From the NCBI RefSeq assembly GCF_028583425.1, contig NC_072800.1:92721001-92785000 (forward strand): a DNA stretch of 64,000 nucleotides. The letters are read 5' to 3'. Origin of the DNA: Eublepharis macularius. Taxonomy: Eukaryota; Chordata; Lepidosauria; Squamata; Eublepharidae. This document shows positions 44,976 to 54,876 of this stretch, piece by piece. The notes under the pieces are model-generated. The model was not told the origin of the DNA, did no database searches, and saw only the letters and a program-made list of their open reading frames with translations. Position numbers and translations under genes: made by a program. Positions within the stretch are counted from its first letter, which is position 1. Each line of letters opens with the position of its first letter.

Positions 44976-46694
44976 ATGGCCGAGCTGGATGCGGAGATCG
45001 TGTCGCTCTTGGCCAAGGGTGCTGTGGAAGAATTGCCCTATGAGGACTCTGTAAAGGGATTCTTCTCTAGATTCTTCTTGGTCCCCAAGAAGGATGGGGG
45101 CTTACGCCCCATTTTAGATCTGAGGGGCCTTAATGCCTTCCTCAAGGTGACCAAATTCAAAATGGTTACATTGGCGGCTGTGATCGCCTTGCTGAAACAA
45201 GGGGATTGGTTTGCGGTTCTTGACTTAAAGGACGCATACTTTCACGTGGGAATACGGGAGCAGCACAGGAAATACCTGAGCTTCGTTTACCAGCAAAGGG
45301 TTTTCCGGTATAAGGTGCTCCCCTTTGGCCTGTCCACTGCCCCACGAGTGTTCACGAAATGTGTGGCCCCTGTGGTTTCCTTCCTACGGGAAGAAGGCTG
45401 TACCATCTTTCCGTACCTCGATGACTGGCTCATCGTGGCTGAATCGGAGTCTAGGCTGGTGCAGGACATTGACTTGGTACTTAGCACTTGCCAACGCCTG
45501 GGGCTCCTGGTAAACTTTGAGAAATCCAAACTGGTGCCCAACTGCAAGGTGTCCTACATTGGTGCACTTTTAGACTCTGTGGAGGGTAGGGCTCTGCTCC
45601 CTTTGGAGAGGGCTCGGTCCCTAAGGGGTCTAGTGTCCATGTTTAAAAGGAACCGATTCCAGTCTGTGCGCACTATCCAGTGCTTACTAGGGCATATGGC
45701 AGCGGCCACCTCTGTGGTGCCTTTTGCTAGACTGCGTATGCGCCCGCTCCAGAACTGGTTTGTGCGGAGGTACGATGCTCTACTGCACCCTCCGTCCCTC
45801 AAATTCTCTGTCCCTAGGGTAATCCTCTCCTCTTTGGACTGGTGGCTGTCTGATGACAACTTGTTTAGAGGGACCCCCTTTGGGTATCAGCACCATGACG
45901 TCACGGTTACCACTGATGCCTCTCTGTTGGGATGGGGGGCTTACTGTGGTGATGTGTCTGTGCAGGATGTCTGGTCTGAGAGGGAAAAGACCCTCCATAT
46001 CAATGTGCTTGAACTAAGGGCCATTCGTTTCGCACTTGTGTCTCTTACAGCACTGCTGAGAAATCGTCAGGTCTTGGTGCAGACGGACAACACGACTGCC
46101 ATGTACTACGTGAATCAGCAGGGGGGCACAGTGTCCATGGCCCTGTGCCGGGAAGCCACGCTCACTTGGCAGTGGGCTATCAGGAACGGCGTGTCGCTCC
46201 GTGCTATTCACGTGGCTGGGTCAGACAATGCCCGGGCAGATGCCCTCAGCAGGGTCCCTTTGCTGGACCACGAGTGGGAACTGAACGTAGAGTGCGTTCG
46301 GCCGATCTTCCAGATGTGGGGTCATCCAGTGATAGACGTGTTCGCCACTGCGGCGACCACCAAGGCCCACACGTTCTGTTCCAGGGCAGGGAGCGACCCC
46401 CTCTCTATTGGGGATGCCTTCCAGTTTACGTGGACGCAGGGCTTGCACTACATGTTTCCTCCATTCCCCTTGATTCCCAGGGTCCTGTGCAAGATAGAGG
46501 AGGACGGGACGGACTGCATCCTGGTGGCCCCCTTCTGGCCCCGGCAAGTTTGGTTCCCGAAGCTCCTGCGGATGTCCCAACGGACATATGTGAGTCTTCC
46601 CCCTCGGCAAGACCTTCTCCTAAACGGGAGCCTAGTCCACCACGATCCCAGGAAGCTGCACCTAACGGCTTGGCGGATCGTTCCTCCCCTGTAG
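44976..46694 (+). CDS. YR retrotransposon ORF2, reverse transcriptase-RNase H with MT-like tail
   Basis: From the first ATG there are 572 residues, but the frame is open and protein-like from 44802, straight after the ORF1 stop. RT motifs: VPKKDGGLRPILDLRGLN, LDLKDAYFHV (catalytic Asp about residue 83), LPFGLSTAPRVF and YLDD (147-150). RNase H: TTDASLLGWGAY (Asp314), Glu346 in NVLELRAI, Asp371 in VQTDN, and Asp422 in ARADALSR. The C-terminal part (VIDVFAT, FPPFPLIPRVL, LVAPFWPRQVWFP) resembles the methyltransferase-like domain of DIRS elements. TAG at 46692-46694. All catalytic acids are present, so the enzyme may be active. Confidence 0.88.
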   Translation: MAELDAEIVSLLAKGAVEELPYEDSVKGFFSRFFLVPKKDGGLRPILDLRGLNAFLKVTKFKMVTLAAVIALLKQGDWFAVLDLKDAYFHVGIREQHRKYLSFVYQQRVFRYKVLPFGLSTAPRVFTKCVAPVVSFLREEGCTIFPYLDDWLIVAESESRLVQDIDLVLSTCQRLGLLVNFEKSKLVPNCKVSYIGALLDSVEGRALLPLERARSLRGLVSMFKRNRFQSVRTIQCLLGHMAAATSVVPFARLRMRPLQNWFVRRYDALLHPPSLKFSVPRVILSSLDWWLSDDNLFRGTPFGYQHHDVTVTTDASLLGWGAYCGDVSVQDVWSEREKTLHINVLELRAIRFALVSLTALLRNRQVLVQTDNTTAMYYVNQQGGTVSMALCREATLTWQWAIRNGVSLRAIHVAGSDNARADALSRVPLLDHEWELNVECVRPIFQMWGHPVIDVFATAATTKAHTFCSRAGSDPLSIGDAFQFTWTQGLHYMFPPFPLIPRVLCKIEEDGTDCILVAPFWPRQVWFPKLLRMSQRTYVSLPPRQDLLLNGSLVHHDPRKLHLTAWRIVPPL

Positions 46695-47710
46695 GCTTTA
46701 CTGACGAGGTACAGAGGGTCCTCCTGAATGCCCGTCAGCCTTCCACTAGGCGCGCTTATGCGGCCAAGTGGCGCAGGTTTGAGCTTTGGGCACTTGCTAA
46801 AGGAGTGGTGCCTGACAGCAGTCCCTTGGGGGTTGTGTTCGAGTATTTGTGCCACTTGCGTGGCCTGGGCTTGAAGGTTTCCTCCCTCAAGGTCCACCTG
46901 GCAGCGATATCAGCTGCTCACGCCCGAGTTGAGGGTGCTACGGTGTTTTCTCACCCACAATCCCGCCAGTTCCTTAAGGGCATGTACAATCTTTACCCAC
47001 CTGTGTCGGCGCCAGTGCCTCAGTGGTCGCTGTCCTTGGTGCTCTCACGTCTCATGTTGCCTCCATTTGAACCTATGGCTACATGCCCCTTGGATATGCT
47101 ATCCTACAAGGTAGCATTCTTGGTGGCCGTCACATCGGCCAGAAGGGTCAGTGAGCTGTCTGCACTGCGGTCTGACCCTCCCTTTCTTGTGTTTCATCCC
47201 AACAAGGTGGTCCTGCGTCCCTGCCTCAGGTTCCTGCCCAAGGTGGTGTCCGCCTTCCACCTCTCGCAGGATATCTCACTGCCTGCATTCTTTCCTCAAC
47301 CTTCCTCTAAGGGCGAAAAGGCCCTTCATTCCCTAGACTTGAAGAGGGCCCTAGCCTATTACCTGGATAGGACGAAGGAATTCCGCTCCAGTCCTCACCT
47401 GTTTGTATGTTTTGGGGCCAAGGACAAGGGTAACAGGGCTTCCTCACAGACCCTGTCTAGGTGGATTGTGACGGCCGTTAGCAAGGCCTATTCCCTGGCA
47501 GGGGTGGCTTGCCCGCTTCATGTCAGAGCCCACTCCACGCGGTCCCAAGCATCCTCTTCGGCACTCCTCAGGGGGGTGCCCCTGGTCAACATTTGTAAAG
47601 CAGCCACATGGTCCTCTGCAGACACCTTTGTCAGGCATTACGCCATTGATGTCAATGCGGAGCAGGATGTATCTGTGGCTAGGGCTGTCCTACACTCCCT
47701 TTTTTCCTGA
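46145..47710 (+). CDS. YR retrotransposon ORF3, tyrosine recombinase
   Basis: Open for 521 codons in the -1 frame relative to ORF2. The first codon listed is GTG and there is no early ATG, so it is probably made by frameshifting, splicing or reinitiation. Recombinase homology starts about 46695, just after ORF2 ends. Core-binding part: ARQPSTRRAYAAKWRRFELW. Catalytic residues seen: Arg at 47144-47146 (RVSEL), His 47531-47533 and Arg 47540-47542 (HSTR), Trp 47609-47611, and the nucleophile Tyr 47639-47641 (HYAID). It would integrate circular DNA without a DDE integrase. TGA at 47708-47710. Confidence 0.86.
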   Translation: MPGSHAHLAVGYQERRVAPCYSRGWVRQCPGRCPQQGPFAGPRVGTERRVRSADLPDVGSSSDRRVRHCGDHQGPHVLFQGRERPPLYWGCLPVYVDAGLALHVSSIPLDSQGPVQDRGGRDGLHPGGPLLAPASLVPEAPADVPTDICESSPSARPSPKREPSPPRSQEAAPNGLADRSSPVGFTDEVQRVLLNARQPSTRRAYAAKWRRFELWALAKGVVPDSSPLGVVFEYLCHLRGLGLKVSSLKVHLAAISAAHARVEGATVFSHPQSRQFLKGMYNLYPPVSAPVPQWSLSLVLSRLMLPPFEPMATCPLDMLSYKVAFLVAVTSARRVSELSALRSDPPFLVFHPNKVVLRPCLRFLPKVVSAFHLSQDISLPAFFPQPSSKGEKALHSLDLKRALAYYLDRTKEFRSSPHLFVCFGAKDKGNRASSQTLSRWIVTAVSKAYSLAGVACPLHVRAHSTRSQASSSALLRGVPLVNICKAATWSSADTFVRHYAIDVNAEQDVSVARAVLHSLFS

Positions 47711-47882
47711 GGGAGTTTTGGGATGACTTTCTTGGCGTGCCTGCTAGGTACCCTTGAGTGGAAGAGTGTATGTATGTACCTTGGGGTGTATATATGTAAA
47801 TATTGAGTATTTATGTGTCCTTACACAGTTTTTTACATGGATGTGTATATGCATATCTATTTGTTGTTGTTCTTGTTTGTTC

Positions 47883-47888
47883 AATAAA
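47883..47888 (+). terminator. Retrotransposon poly(A) signal
   Basis: A plus-strand AATAAA followed by a T/G-rich stretch, 173 bp after the recombinase stop. Confidence 0.45.
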
Positions 47889-47940
47889 ATTGTGTTGGAC
47901 TTCACCCCCGCCTTCCTTATTGTGTGAAGCTTGGTACACT

Positions 47941-48327
47941 CCCATGTGTGGAGGCACAGAAGAACGAAGATGAAAACAGGGTTAACATACCTGTAACTTA
48001 TGTTCATCGAGTTCTTCTGTGCTGACACACAACCCTCCCTCCTACCCCGCTGTGAACTCCAATGCACAATGATGTGATGACTGTAACGGAAATTGGTGTT
48101 TTTGAGGTGTTATAGCTGAAGTGTGTTGGTCAAGCGGCGGCAAGGGAGAACTGAGGGAAGGGGCCGTTGGTCGCTGGAGGATCACGTGACCGTTTGGGCG
48201 GGAAAACGGTCGCTGAGGCGCGCGACAAACGGCCCCTTCGGAGCCATGGAAGCTCTAGAAAATTCTCCGGCGGCTGGCCTGCGCCTGCGCAGTCCCATGT
48301 GTGGAGGCACAGAAGAATGAAGATGAA
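47941..48327 (+). repeat. Retrotransposon right-end module: hairpin plus 34-bp direct repeat
   Basis: A 34-bp sequence starting cccatgtgtggaggcacaga occurs at 47941-47974 and again at the element's right edge (48294-48327, one change). The first copy also pairs with its inverted form at 48003-48030, giving a stem of about 20 pairs around a small ACAGG/CCTGT hairpin. At 48131-48140 a 10-bp segment is the exact reverse complement of the element's first 10 bases (42489-42498). The layout resembles the internal complementary region of DIRS elements. Confidence 0.55.
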
Positions 48328-48482
48328 CTTGTAGTGCTGAAGGGAAATGCCACTAGAGTCACACTGGAGAACCAGTGTAGTGTAGTGTAGTGTTTCGAGT
48401 GATGGACTAAGACCTGGGAGGTTCGAATCTCTGTTGTTAGCAGTCAGATCCTTCCTCACTCTAAGAGGAAAGTTTATAGATG
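48325..48482 (+). repeat. Right 158-bp direct repeat flanking the YR element
   Basis: Second copy of the 158-bp repeat. It abuts the 34-bp right-end repeat directly and is followed by unrelated sequence. Confidence 0.8.
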
Positions 48483-49386
48483 GAAAACCATAAACACCCC
48501 TTCCTCAAATATAAGCGCAAGGTACTACTTGGCCTGAAATGAAACAAAATGGATGCCAGCCAGGTAAGAGCCTGTTAATTGCAATAATGTTTTATTGTAT
48601 TTTAACAATATAACCTGTTGGAAGCTGCCCTGCACCCGCTCACGGGAAGGGCAGGGTATAAGTCGAATAAAATAAAATAAATAATTTTTAGACAGTGAGT
48701 CAGAGCGGCTGACTAACTGATGGCCCCCTTCATGCCCTGTAGAGATGCATAATTTAAAACAATGGCTCTCCCCAGAAAACTTCTGGCTTTACTTCCCTTC
48801 ACCCAGCTATCCTAATTAAGCAATGCTTAACTCTATTCACCAAACCTGGTAGCTTTTCCCATCCGGTACTCACAGGGTCATCAAGCACCCTTTACACTTA
48901 TAGTCCACCACCAGGCAGACCCATTAAGCCTCCCCCAGCCTCACTGTCCACCTCCGAAAAACCTATCAAGTTATTGTTTTGGGGGTGAAGACGTCAGCTT
49001 GCCCCAGGGGAGCATTTTGCCCTATATCTGGAGTCCCACCAGTGTGTGTGCGTGCGTACATAGATCTGTACATATACCTCCAAATCCATTTGGGCCTTCT
49101 CTTCTTCTCTCCATGAAATGCTTTGCTGCTGCTTCAGCAGATCACCATCTTTGAGATTGGTAACTATAGCCTTCCCTGAATTTTTTTCTCCCCTTTCCTC
49201 ACTCATTTCCTATTAGTTAGCCTCATACGTGTGAGCTGTGTGTGCTTATATGTTTGCCCTTTTATGTCTCTTTTAATAAAAAAACTTTCCAGTTGAACAG
49301 CTGGCTGTTTTATTTTGAGAGTTCTCTTTAGGGAACAATCCCCGTAAACGTTGGTGGAGAATCCTAGTTACCCCCTCTCACAATGA
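48483..49386. other. No gene seen
   Basis: A LINE-like tail (gaagctgccctgcacccgct ... gtataagtcgaataaaataa) at 48610-48690. The rest is unassigned. Confidence 0.4.
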
Positions 49387-49534
49387 GTGATTCCGCACAC
49401 GTTGGATAATGCACTTCCAATCCTCTTTATAGATCATTTGGAATGGATTTTTTTGTGTGCGGAACAAAAAAATCCACCTCAAATGATTGATAAAGTGCAT
49501 TGAAAGAGCATTATCCAACGTGTGCGGAATCAGC
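49387..49534. mobile_element. 148-bp palindromic MITE
   Basis: tgattccgcacacgttggat and atccaacgtgtgcggaatca are exact inverses. The interior is also partly palindromic. Confidence 0.7.
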
Positions 49535-49957
49535 CTCTGTCTCCTTTAAGCTAATTTCCACCTACTAATTAGCAGACTGCCCATTAGAATAACACTGCCA
49601 TGGAAACTCACTGGGCGACCTAACTTACCCCACAGGGTTGTTGTGAGGATAAATTGGGGGAGAGGACAATGATGTAAGTGGCTTTGGTTCCTCACTGGGC
49701 AGAAAGGCAGGGTATAAATGAAGTAAATCAATACATTAAACAGAAGTGCAAAATCTCAACCACTATTTTTTCCTGACAACCAAAAATCATACTGTTAAAG
49801 GCGATTAATTTGTCCATTTTTATTGCTGCTCATTAAAGAGATGAGGCAACACTACACCATTACAAAGCCCACTCTCCAAAACTGGAGTGAGAAAAAGTAC
49901 CAGAAACATGTTCCAGATAAATCTGGTATACAAGCAGCAAGCAGTAATGAATGTTCG

Positions 49958-50214
49958 CAGGGCTTTTTTTCAGCTGGAACGCGGGGGAACGGAGTTCCGG
50001 CACCTCTTGAAAATGGTCACATGGCTGGTGGCCCCGCCCCCTGATCTCCAGACAGAGGGGAGTTGAGATTGCCCTCCGCGCTTGGTGGCGCGGAGGGCAA
50101 TCTCAACTCCCCTCTGTCTGGAGATCAGGGGGCGGGGCCACCAGCCATGTGACCATTTTCTCCGCGGGCAGCCCACTGAGTTCCACCACCTCTTTTCCCA
50201 GAAAAAAAGCCCTG
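49958..50214. mobile_element. hAT MITE, CAGGGCTTTTTTTC family, exact 8-bp TSD
   Basis: Perfect 14-bp TIR and TSD aatgttcg at 49950-49957 and 50215-50222. Same family as 24094-24405. Confidence 0.85.
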
Positions 50215-50430
50215 AATGTTCGAATGCCTGGACAAATGTCACAGGTGGAACTTAATGCCACCTCTGATCCAAGGCTACGCAGTCAGCTCACACATTCAAT
50301 TTCTGGACATTGAATGATCCAGTGACATTTGTGAACCAGTAAATAAGGATTGTGGGCCGAAATTTGATTTAGCTAAATAGAGTGCCAAACTGAATCCACA
50401 AAAGAATACACACAATCAGAAGCAAACTTT

Positions 50431-50436
50431 TTTATT
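50431..50436 (-). terminator. pepC poly(A) signal AATAAA
   Basis: A minus-strand AATAAA about 230 bp past the pepC stop, a normal distance compared with pepB. Confidence 0.45.
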
Positions 50437-50662
50437 GTTATGAAAATGACAGAATCTATACCTCATTGGAAAAGATACGCATTGCCAATTTCAGAGAAAA
50501 TGCTACATGTGCCTTCAGAGCTGGCTGTAATCAGACGGGGGGGGGGGGGACAATTCACACATGCATGCCGACACACACCATAATCTAGTTTAGCCTCTAA
50601 AAATGTTGCTCTGTGGCTCTTCGTCAAATTGCTTAGCAAGAGTGGTGAAGGAGGATGCCTGT

Positions 50663-50794
50663 TCATGCTTGCGTCACAACAACTCGGTTTGCTCTTCGCG
50701 TATTGCTTATGGTGGTGTACACTCCGGGTCTCCGGACTTTATTTTCCTTTATGAACTTCTTCCACCAGGCATACGATCTTTTTTCCCTCGTTCC
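50663..50794 (-). CDS. pepC exon 2 (cationic peptide with furin-type site)
   Basis: The acceptor tgtgcatttcag is followed by 43 codons and TGA at 50663-50665. It carries REKR/S at exon residues 3-7. Confidence 0.66.
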   Translation of the reverse strand, partial: GTREKRSYAWWKKFIKENKVRRPGVYTTISNTRRANRVVVTQA

Positions 50795-53613
50795 CTGAAA
50801 TGCACACACAAGAGATAAGGGATCAGAGAGGAAAACAATAGTATGGACCCTAAGTAGGCTTCATTCAGATTCTCCCAGAAAACACACAGCTAGAATCCAG
50901 AGGATCTGCTTAGCTTTCTGCTAATTCTTCCTTCAAAGTGGAAATGAGTTACTGGAAGCAAAGGAGGAGGAAGAAAGGCCAACAGAGAAATCTTTCCTCC
51001 AGAGGGCATGTGGCAAAAAGAGAGCTGTTGAATCCAACCTGTTATTTCTAGAACTGATCAAACTGCAAGATTCAGCCCACCAGATCCAAGCCAATATTTC
51101 TAACACTAGACTTAAAGCAGACATCCAGTCATATTTATTTATTTTTTGCTTTAGCCCTGTCAACTGTTCATGGGAAGAATGATGTGTCTTCTGGTTGAGA
51201 CTAGAAGCCAATCTGATAGCCTGGTTCTTCTTGTGGAATTTTTACAAGCTGTATAACTTTTGAGGTGCCTTTCGCCAGCTGCCCTACCCAGGCAGGAAAG
51301 TACATCCCTGTAGTACATGCCGTGGTAACATCTAGATTACTGCAATGCGCTCTACATGGGGCTGCCCATGAAGACTGTCCAGAAGCTACAGTTGGTTCAG
51401 ACTGCTGCAGTCAGAATGCTGTCTGGAGTGGGTCTCAGGAACCGTATCACTTCAGTCTTGTCCCATCTCCACTGGCTTTCAATTTGCTTCCAAACTCTGG
51501 TATTCAAGATGCCGATATTGACTTTTAAAGCCCTATATAACTTGGGCCATACCTGAAGGACCACCATCTCCCATATGGACATTCCTATCCACTCCAGTCG
51601 TCTTTGGAGGTCCTCCCTTTATATGCCTCTGCCATTTGAGACTAAAAGGGTGCCAACCTGAGGAAGGTCCTTCTTGTGGTGCCAAAACTTGGTAATTTTC
51701 TCCCCAAGGAGGTCCATCTGTTCCCCTCTATTGCAGTCTTCCAACAATGGGTGAAGAGTTTATGGTTTCATTTGCACCAGCCAGCCCTAGCTGCTACGCA
51801 AGGCTTAACTTCAGTTCAGAAGCATTCAGCCATGTCACTTTGCCACAGGACATGAGAAAGAGCTGAACTAGGAGCACCTCGTGGCCAGCAACCAGAGACC
51901 ATCTGACCCAGGTGGATTTCCCTCACCCAAGACCTAGTGTCAACAGCGGCTTCCAGCCAGCTGTCTAAGCTCACTGATCAGACAGCGCAGAGAAACCTGC
52001 TGTCCCTGTTTGTATCCAAAATCTATACTGCCTGCGAAGGTTTCACTAAGTTAAGGGAGGTTTCATTAAGTTCTTGTGGCTGTTGGTGATCTCTGTGAAT
52101 CTCACTTTTCTTCAAGGTCATCTAAGCTCGTGGCCATCATGTGGCCGAGAGTTCCGTAGGAGAGTTATGCAAAGTAATACTTCTCTAGCTGCTTATGATT
52201 CTCATTCCAGTATCACACAAGGTCTATTTGAACTCACAACCTACTACTTGTAGCCAGTATCACCCCTCCTCAACAGGACATTCCCAGACTGCACACCTAA
52301 ATGAGAAGTATTCCTCAAAGCAAGACTTCTTTGGGCTTTCAGCATTTCCTCGTAAGACAATCAGACACAGAGATCATACAAAATAGTAAAGAGTCCAATA
52401 GCACCTTCGAGCCTAACCAACTATATTGTAGCATAAGCTTTCAAGAACCACAGCTCTCTTCATCAGATGCATGTGACAAAGAGAGCTGTGGTTCTCGGCT
52501 ATATTAAATGGGATGGTGAACTAGGTAAACCACTGGTCAGTTGGGAAGCAAGATACCACCTGAGACAGCAATGTGGCTACAGCACTGAAATCAACGGTAG
52601 AAAGACCTGGGTTCAAATCCCTCCTACTCAGCTATGAAGGTCAATGGGTAGTCTTTGGCCCATCACTAATCTTGCAGCTGAACCCAGGCTTACCTTACAG
52701 GGATGCAAGGATAAAATTGGGAAATATTTTTTTGCTGTCTAGAACTGCTTGGAGGAAGAGCAAAATTCAAATATGAAAAATGAACTGGGGTGGGTGTGAG
52801 GCTCAGCATATGGTCACGTATTGACTTTTTTCTGGAATATTTCAGGCTGGGGAGGGGGGGCAATGCATATTTAAATGTTTAAAAGATCCCCTTCCCGATA
52901 CAGAGCCCCCACAGCAGGGGAAAAGCTAGCAGGAATCCTCCCATACTTGAAGGCCAAGTTGTGCAGCCAGTTTCAATGTACCACATTCCAGGTACAGCCA
53001 AGCCTAGTACAGACCAGAAACAGCTATCCAGTGGAGAGGTTGCTCAGCATATCAAGTTGGCCCATGAGTCAGCTGCCAGGAAAATGCACTCTGCACATGC
53101 TCAGTGGAACTTGCCTTTTCCTCCTCCTTTGCCAAGGACTAAACCCCTGGAGTGAAACCGAATGTTCAGTGCTCTCCACAACCAAATGCTAGCCCTTCAA
53201 ACCCATCTCAGTTTACTGACTTCACTCATACCACCTCTCTTTCTTCCCAGCAGGGACTCAAAGTGACTTTCATCATTCGTCTCACCTCCATTTAATCCTC
53301 ACAACAACCCTGCGAGGTAGGTTGGGATGAGATGGTGTGACTGGCCCAAAGCTTCCATGGCAGAGCAGGGATTCGAACCTGGTCCTCCCACATCCTACTC
53401 TGACATTCTAAACCACCATGCCACACAATGCTCTCATTCTGTTGGAAAACACTTTGTACTCACTGCAGAATGCTCATCGTGGCTCTGCTCGGTTTGGGGT
53501 GCCCCCCCTAAAGCTTGGGCCACTTCTGGGGCCAACGTCGACTGGCCAACAGCCCCTGCCAGAGCAGCCACCACGAGCATGAAGCCCAACAGCAGCAGCT
53601 GCACTCGAGGCAT
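50663..53613 (-). CDS. pepC: secreted cationic prepropeptide, 93 residues, Cys-free mature part
   Basis: Exon 1 (53613-53464, 50 codons) starts MPRVQLLLLGFMLVVAALAG, a classic signal peptide with a likely cut near AVG/Q. A net-acidic propiece (E and D without K/R) ends DEHSA at a gtgagta donor, phase 0. The intron is 2.67 kb. Exon 2 (50794-50663, 43 codons plus TGA) follows a gtgcatttcag acceptor. It begins GTREKRSYAWWKKFIKENK and has about +10 charge. R-E-K-R/S is a consensus furin site, releasing a 37-residue, Trp/Lys/Arg-rich, cysteine-free peptide. RRPG aligns with the RPGC of pepA and pepB but has Val in place of Cys. AATAAA lies at 50431-50436. It is the best-preserved member by processing logic. 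An antimicrobial-like role is inferred; no named family recognised. Confidence 0.68.
51230..51830 (+). mobile_element. L2-like LINE RT tail remnant
   Basis: QKLQLVQTAAVRMLSGVGLR and HLHWLSICFQTLVFKM correspond to the C-terminal RT block of L2-type LINEs. Frames are broken. Lies in the pepC intron. Confidence 0.65.
52383..52475 (-). repeat. Dispersed repeat copy, partial
   Basis: Reads gagtccaatagcacct through gcataagctttcaagaacca to catcagatgcat. Confidence 0.5.
53464..53613 (-). CDS. pepC exon 1 (signal peptide and propiece)
   Basis: ATG at 53613-53611. The frame is open and ends GCA/gtgagtac in phase 0. The hydrophobic core LLLLGFMLVVAALAGA is unambiguous. Confidence 0.68.
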
Positions 53614-54580
53614 TGTGCCGGATCTCGTGTCTTTGCAGCCCAGTCCTCTTTTGACGCAAGAGGGACCTTCAGAACCGATTTTTATGTGTTCGGTGGGAGG
53701 GGTTTCCTCGAGAACATATTCCTCCTGTCTTGAGATATACAGGAAAGGCCTTTTGCACACACTATGTTGAAATCTGCATCTCGGGGCATTTCCCCACCTT
53801 GGACTTACCTCACCAGCTACAAGTCTCGCTGTAAAACCACAGCCCGTTTACACCCCCATTAACCAATTCATTTATACTTACAAATCCACAAGTGTGTGCT
53901 AAAGTATCCAGGCACATGGATAAACCACACACTAGATCTTCATGCGCAGAATGTAATTTTCATTGTGGTCGTCTTACGGGAACAGTGTAATGTTCAATAG
54001 GAGCATGTCTCTTTACAGAGTTTTTTCCCCCTAGGAAACAGCTGCATCTAATTCAGACTCTTTCCAGTTTGGGGTGATATTGGAATTATTCCAAAAGGTT
54101 AAGTGTTGAATATTGTGTAGCTCTTTTAAATCATAAGGAGTTCAGGAGGATACGTAGTTCTGCACTTTGTACGTTTGTTGCTTGTGCACAATTAGGAGTT
54201 GGAAGCTAAGAATTTATGGCACAACTGGGAAGGTCCTTTTTTCTTCCTCAAGGTTTATGAGGCAATCTCCCGCCCCTGCTTTTGGTATAAATCTTAAAAG
54301 ACAAGAAGAGCCATTGCAGATATTAAACTTGATTATTTTAGGATTTAAAGAAGGCTTTCAGATTTTCTGTACTGGTTTCATGATCAGCTTTTTCCACTTG
54401 TTCTCAAAGGCCCATCTTGTTGATTCACCAAGCCAGGAAGTCTGAAGGAGGATTTGGAAGTTTTGAACCCACAAAACTCATAACTGATGAGCATTTGATA
54501 TGGCATTTGTATATTAATATGCATTTGTTACTTATTATTTGTATATTATTTCTGTTATTTTTGCATTTATGTACAACAAC
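53614..54580. other. pepC upstream flank, no gene seen
   Basis: No exon or known repeat recognised. The pepC promoter should lie in the first few hundred bases. Confidence 0.35.
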
Positions 54581-54872
54581 AAGAGCCCTGTGGCGCAGAG
54601 TGGTAAGCTGCAGTACTGCAGTCCAAGCTCTGCTCACGACCTGAGTTCGATCCTGGCAGAAGTCAGGTTCAATTAGCCGGCTCAAGGTTGACTCAGCCTT
54701 CCATCCTTCCGGGGTCGGTAAAATGAGTACCCAGTTTCCTGGTGGTAAAGTGTAGATGACTGGGGAAGGCAATGGCAAACCACCCTGTAAAAAGGCAGCC
54801 CAGAAAACATCATGATGCGATGTCCCCCCATGGGTCAGCAATGACTCGGCGCTTGCACCTTTAATCTTTACC
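54581..54872 (+). repeat. Sauria SINE
   Basis: Head agagccctgtggcgcagagt, tail atctttacc. A short tacaaca repeat lies at each side. Confidence 0.75.
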
Positions 54873-54876
54873 TACA

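Larger units (their letters stand above)
42331..48482 (+). mobile_element. Intact DIRS-like tyrosine-recombinase retrotransposon with 158-bp flanking direct repeats
   Basis: A 5,836-bp core (42489-48324) carries a gag-like ORF, RT-RNase H plus a methyltransferase-like tail, and an overlapping tyrosine recombinase, the DIRS order. No DDE integrase and no classic LTR are seen. The core is bounded by two 158-bp direct repeats (42331-42488 and 48325-48482) that differ at one position I can see. Each repeat contains tRNA-SINE-like sequence. Open frames and near-identical flanks indicate a recent insertion. It lies between pepB and pepC. The exact clade (DIRS1-like against other YR elements) needs phylogeny; the MT-like tail favours DIRS. 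Confidence 0.85.

Noticed and set aside
42489..48324. Calling the element an LTR retrotransposon because of its flanking direct repeats
   Set aside because: It encodes a tyrosine recombinase with the R, HxxR and Y residues and no DDE integrase or aspartic protease. The repeats contain SINE-like sequence and no TG...CA ends.
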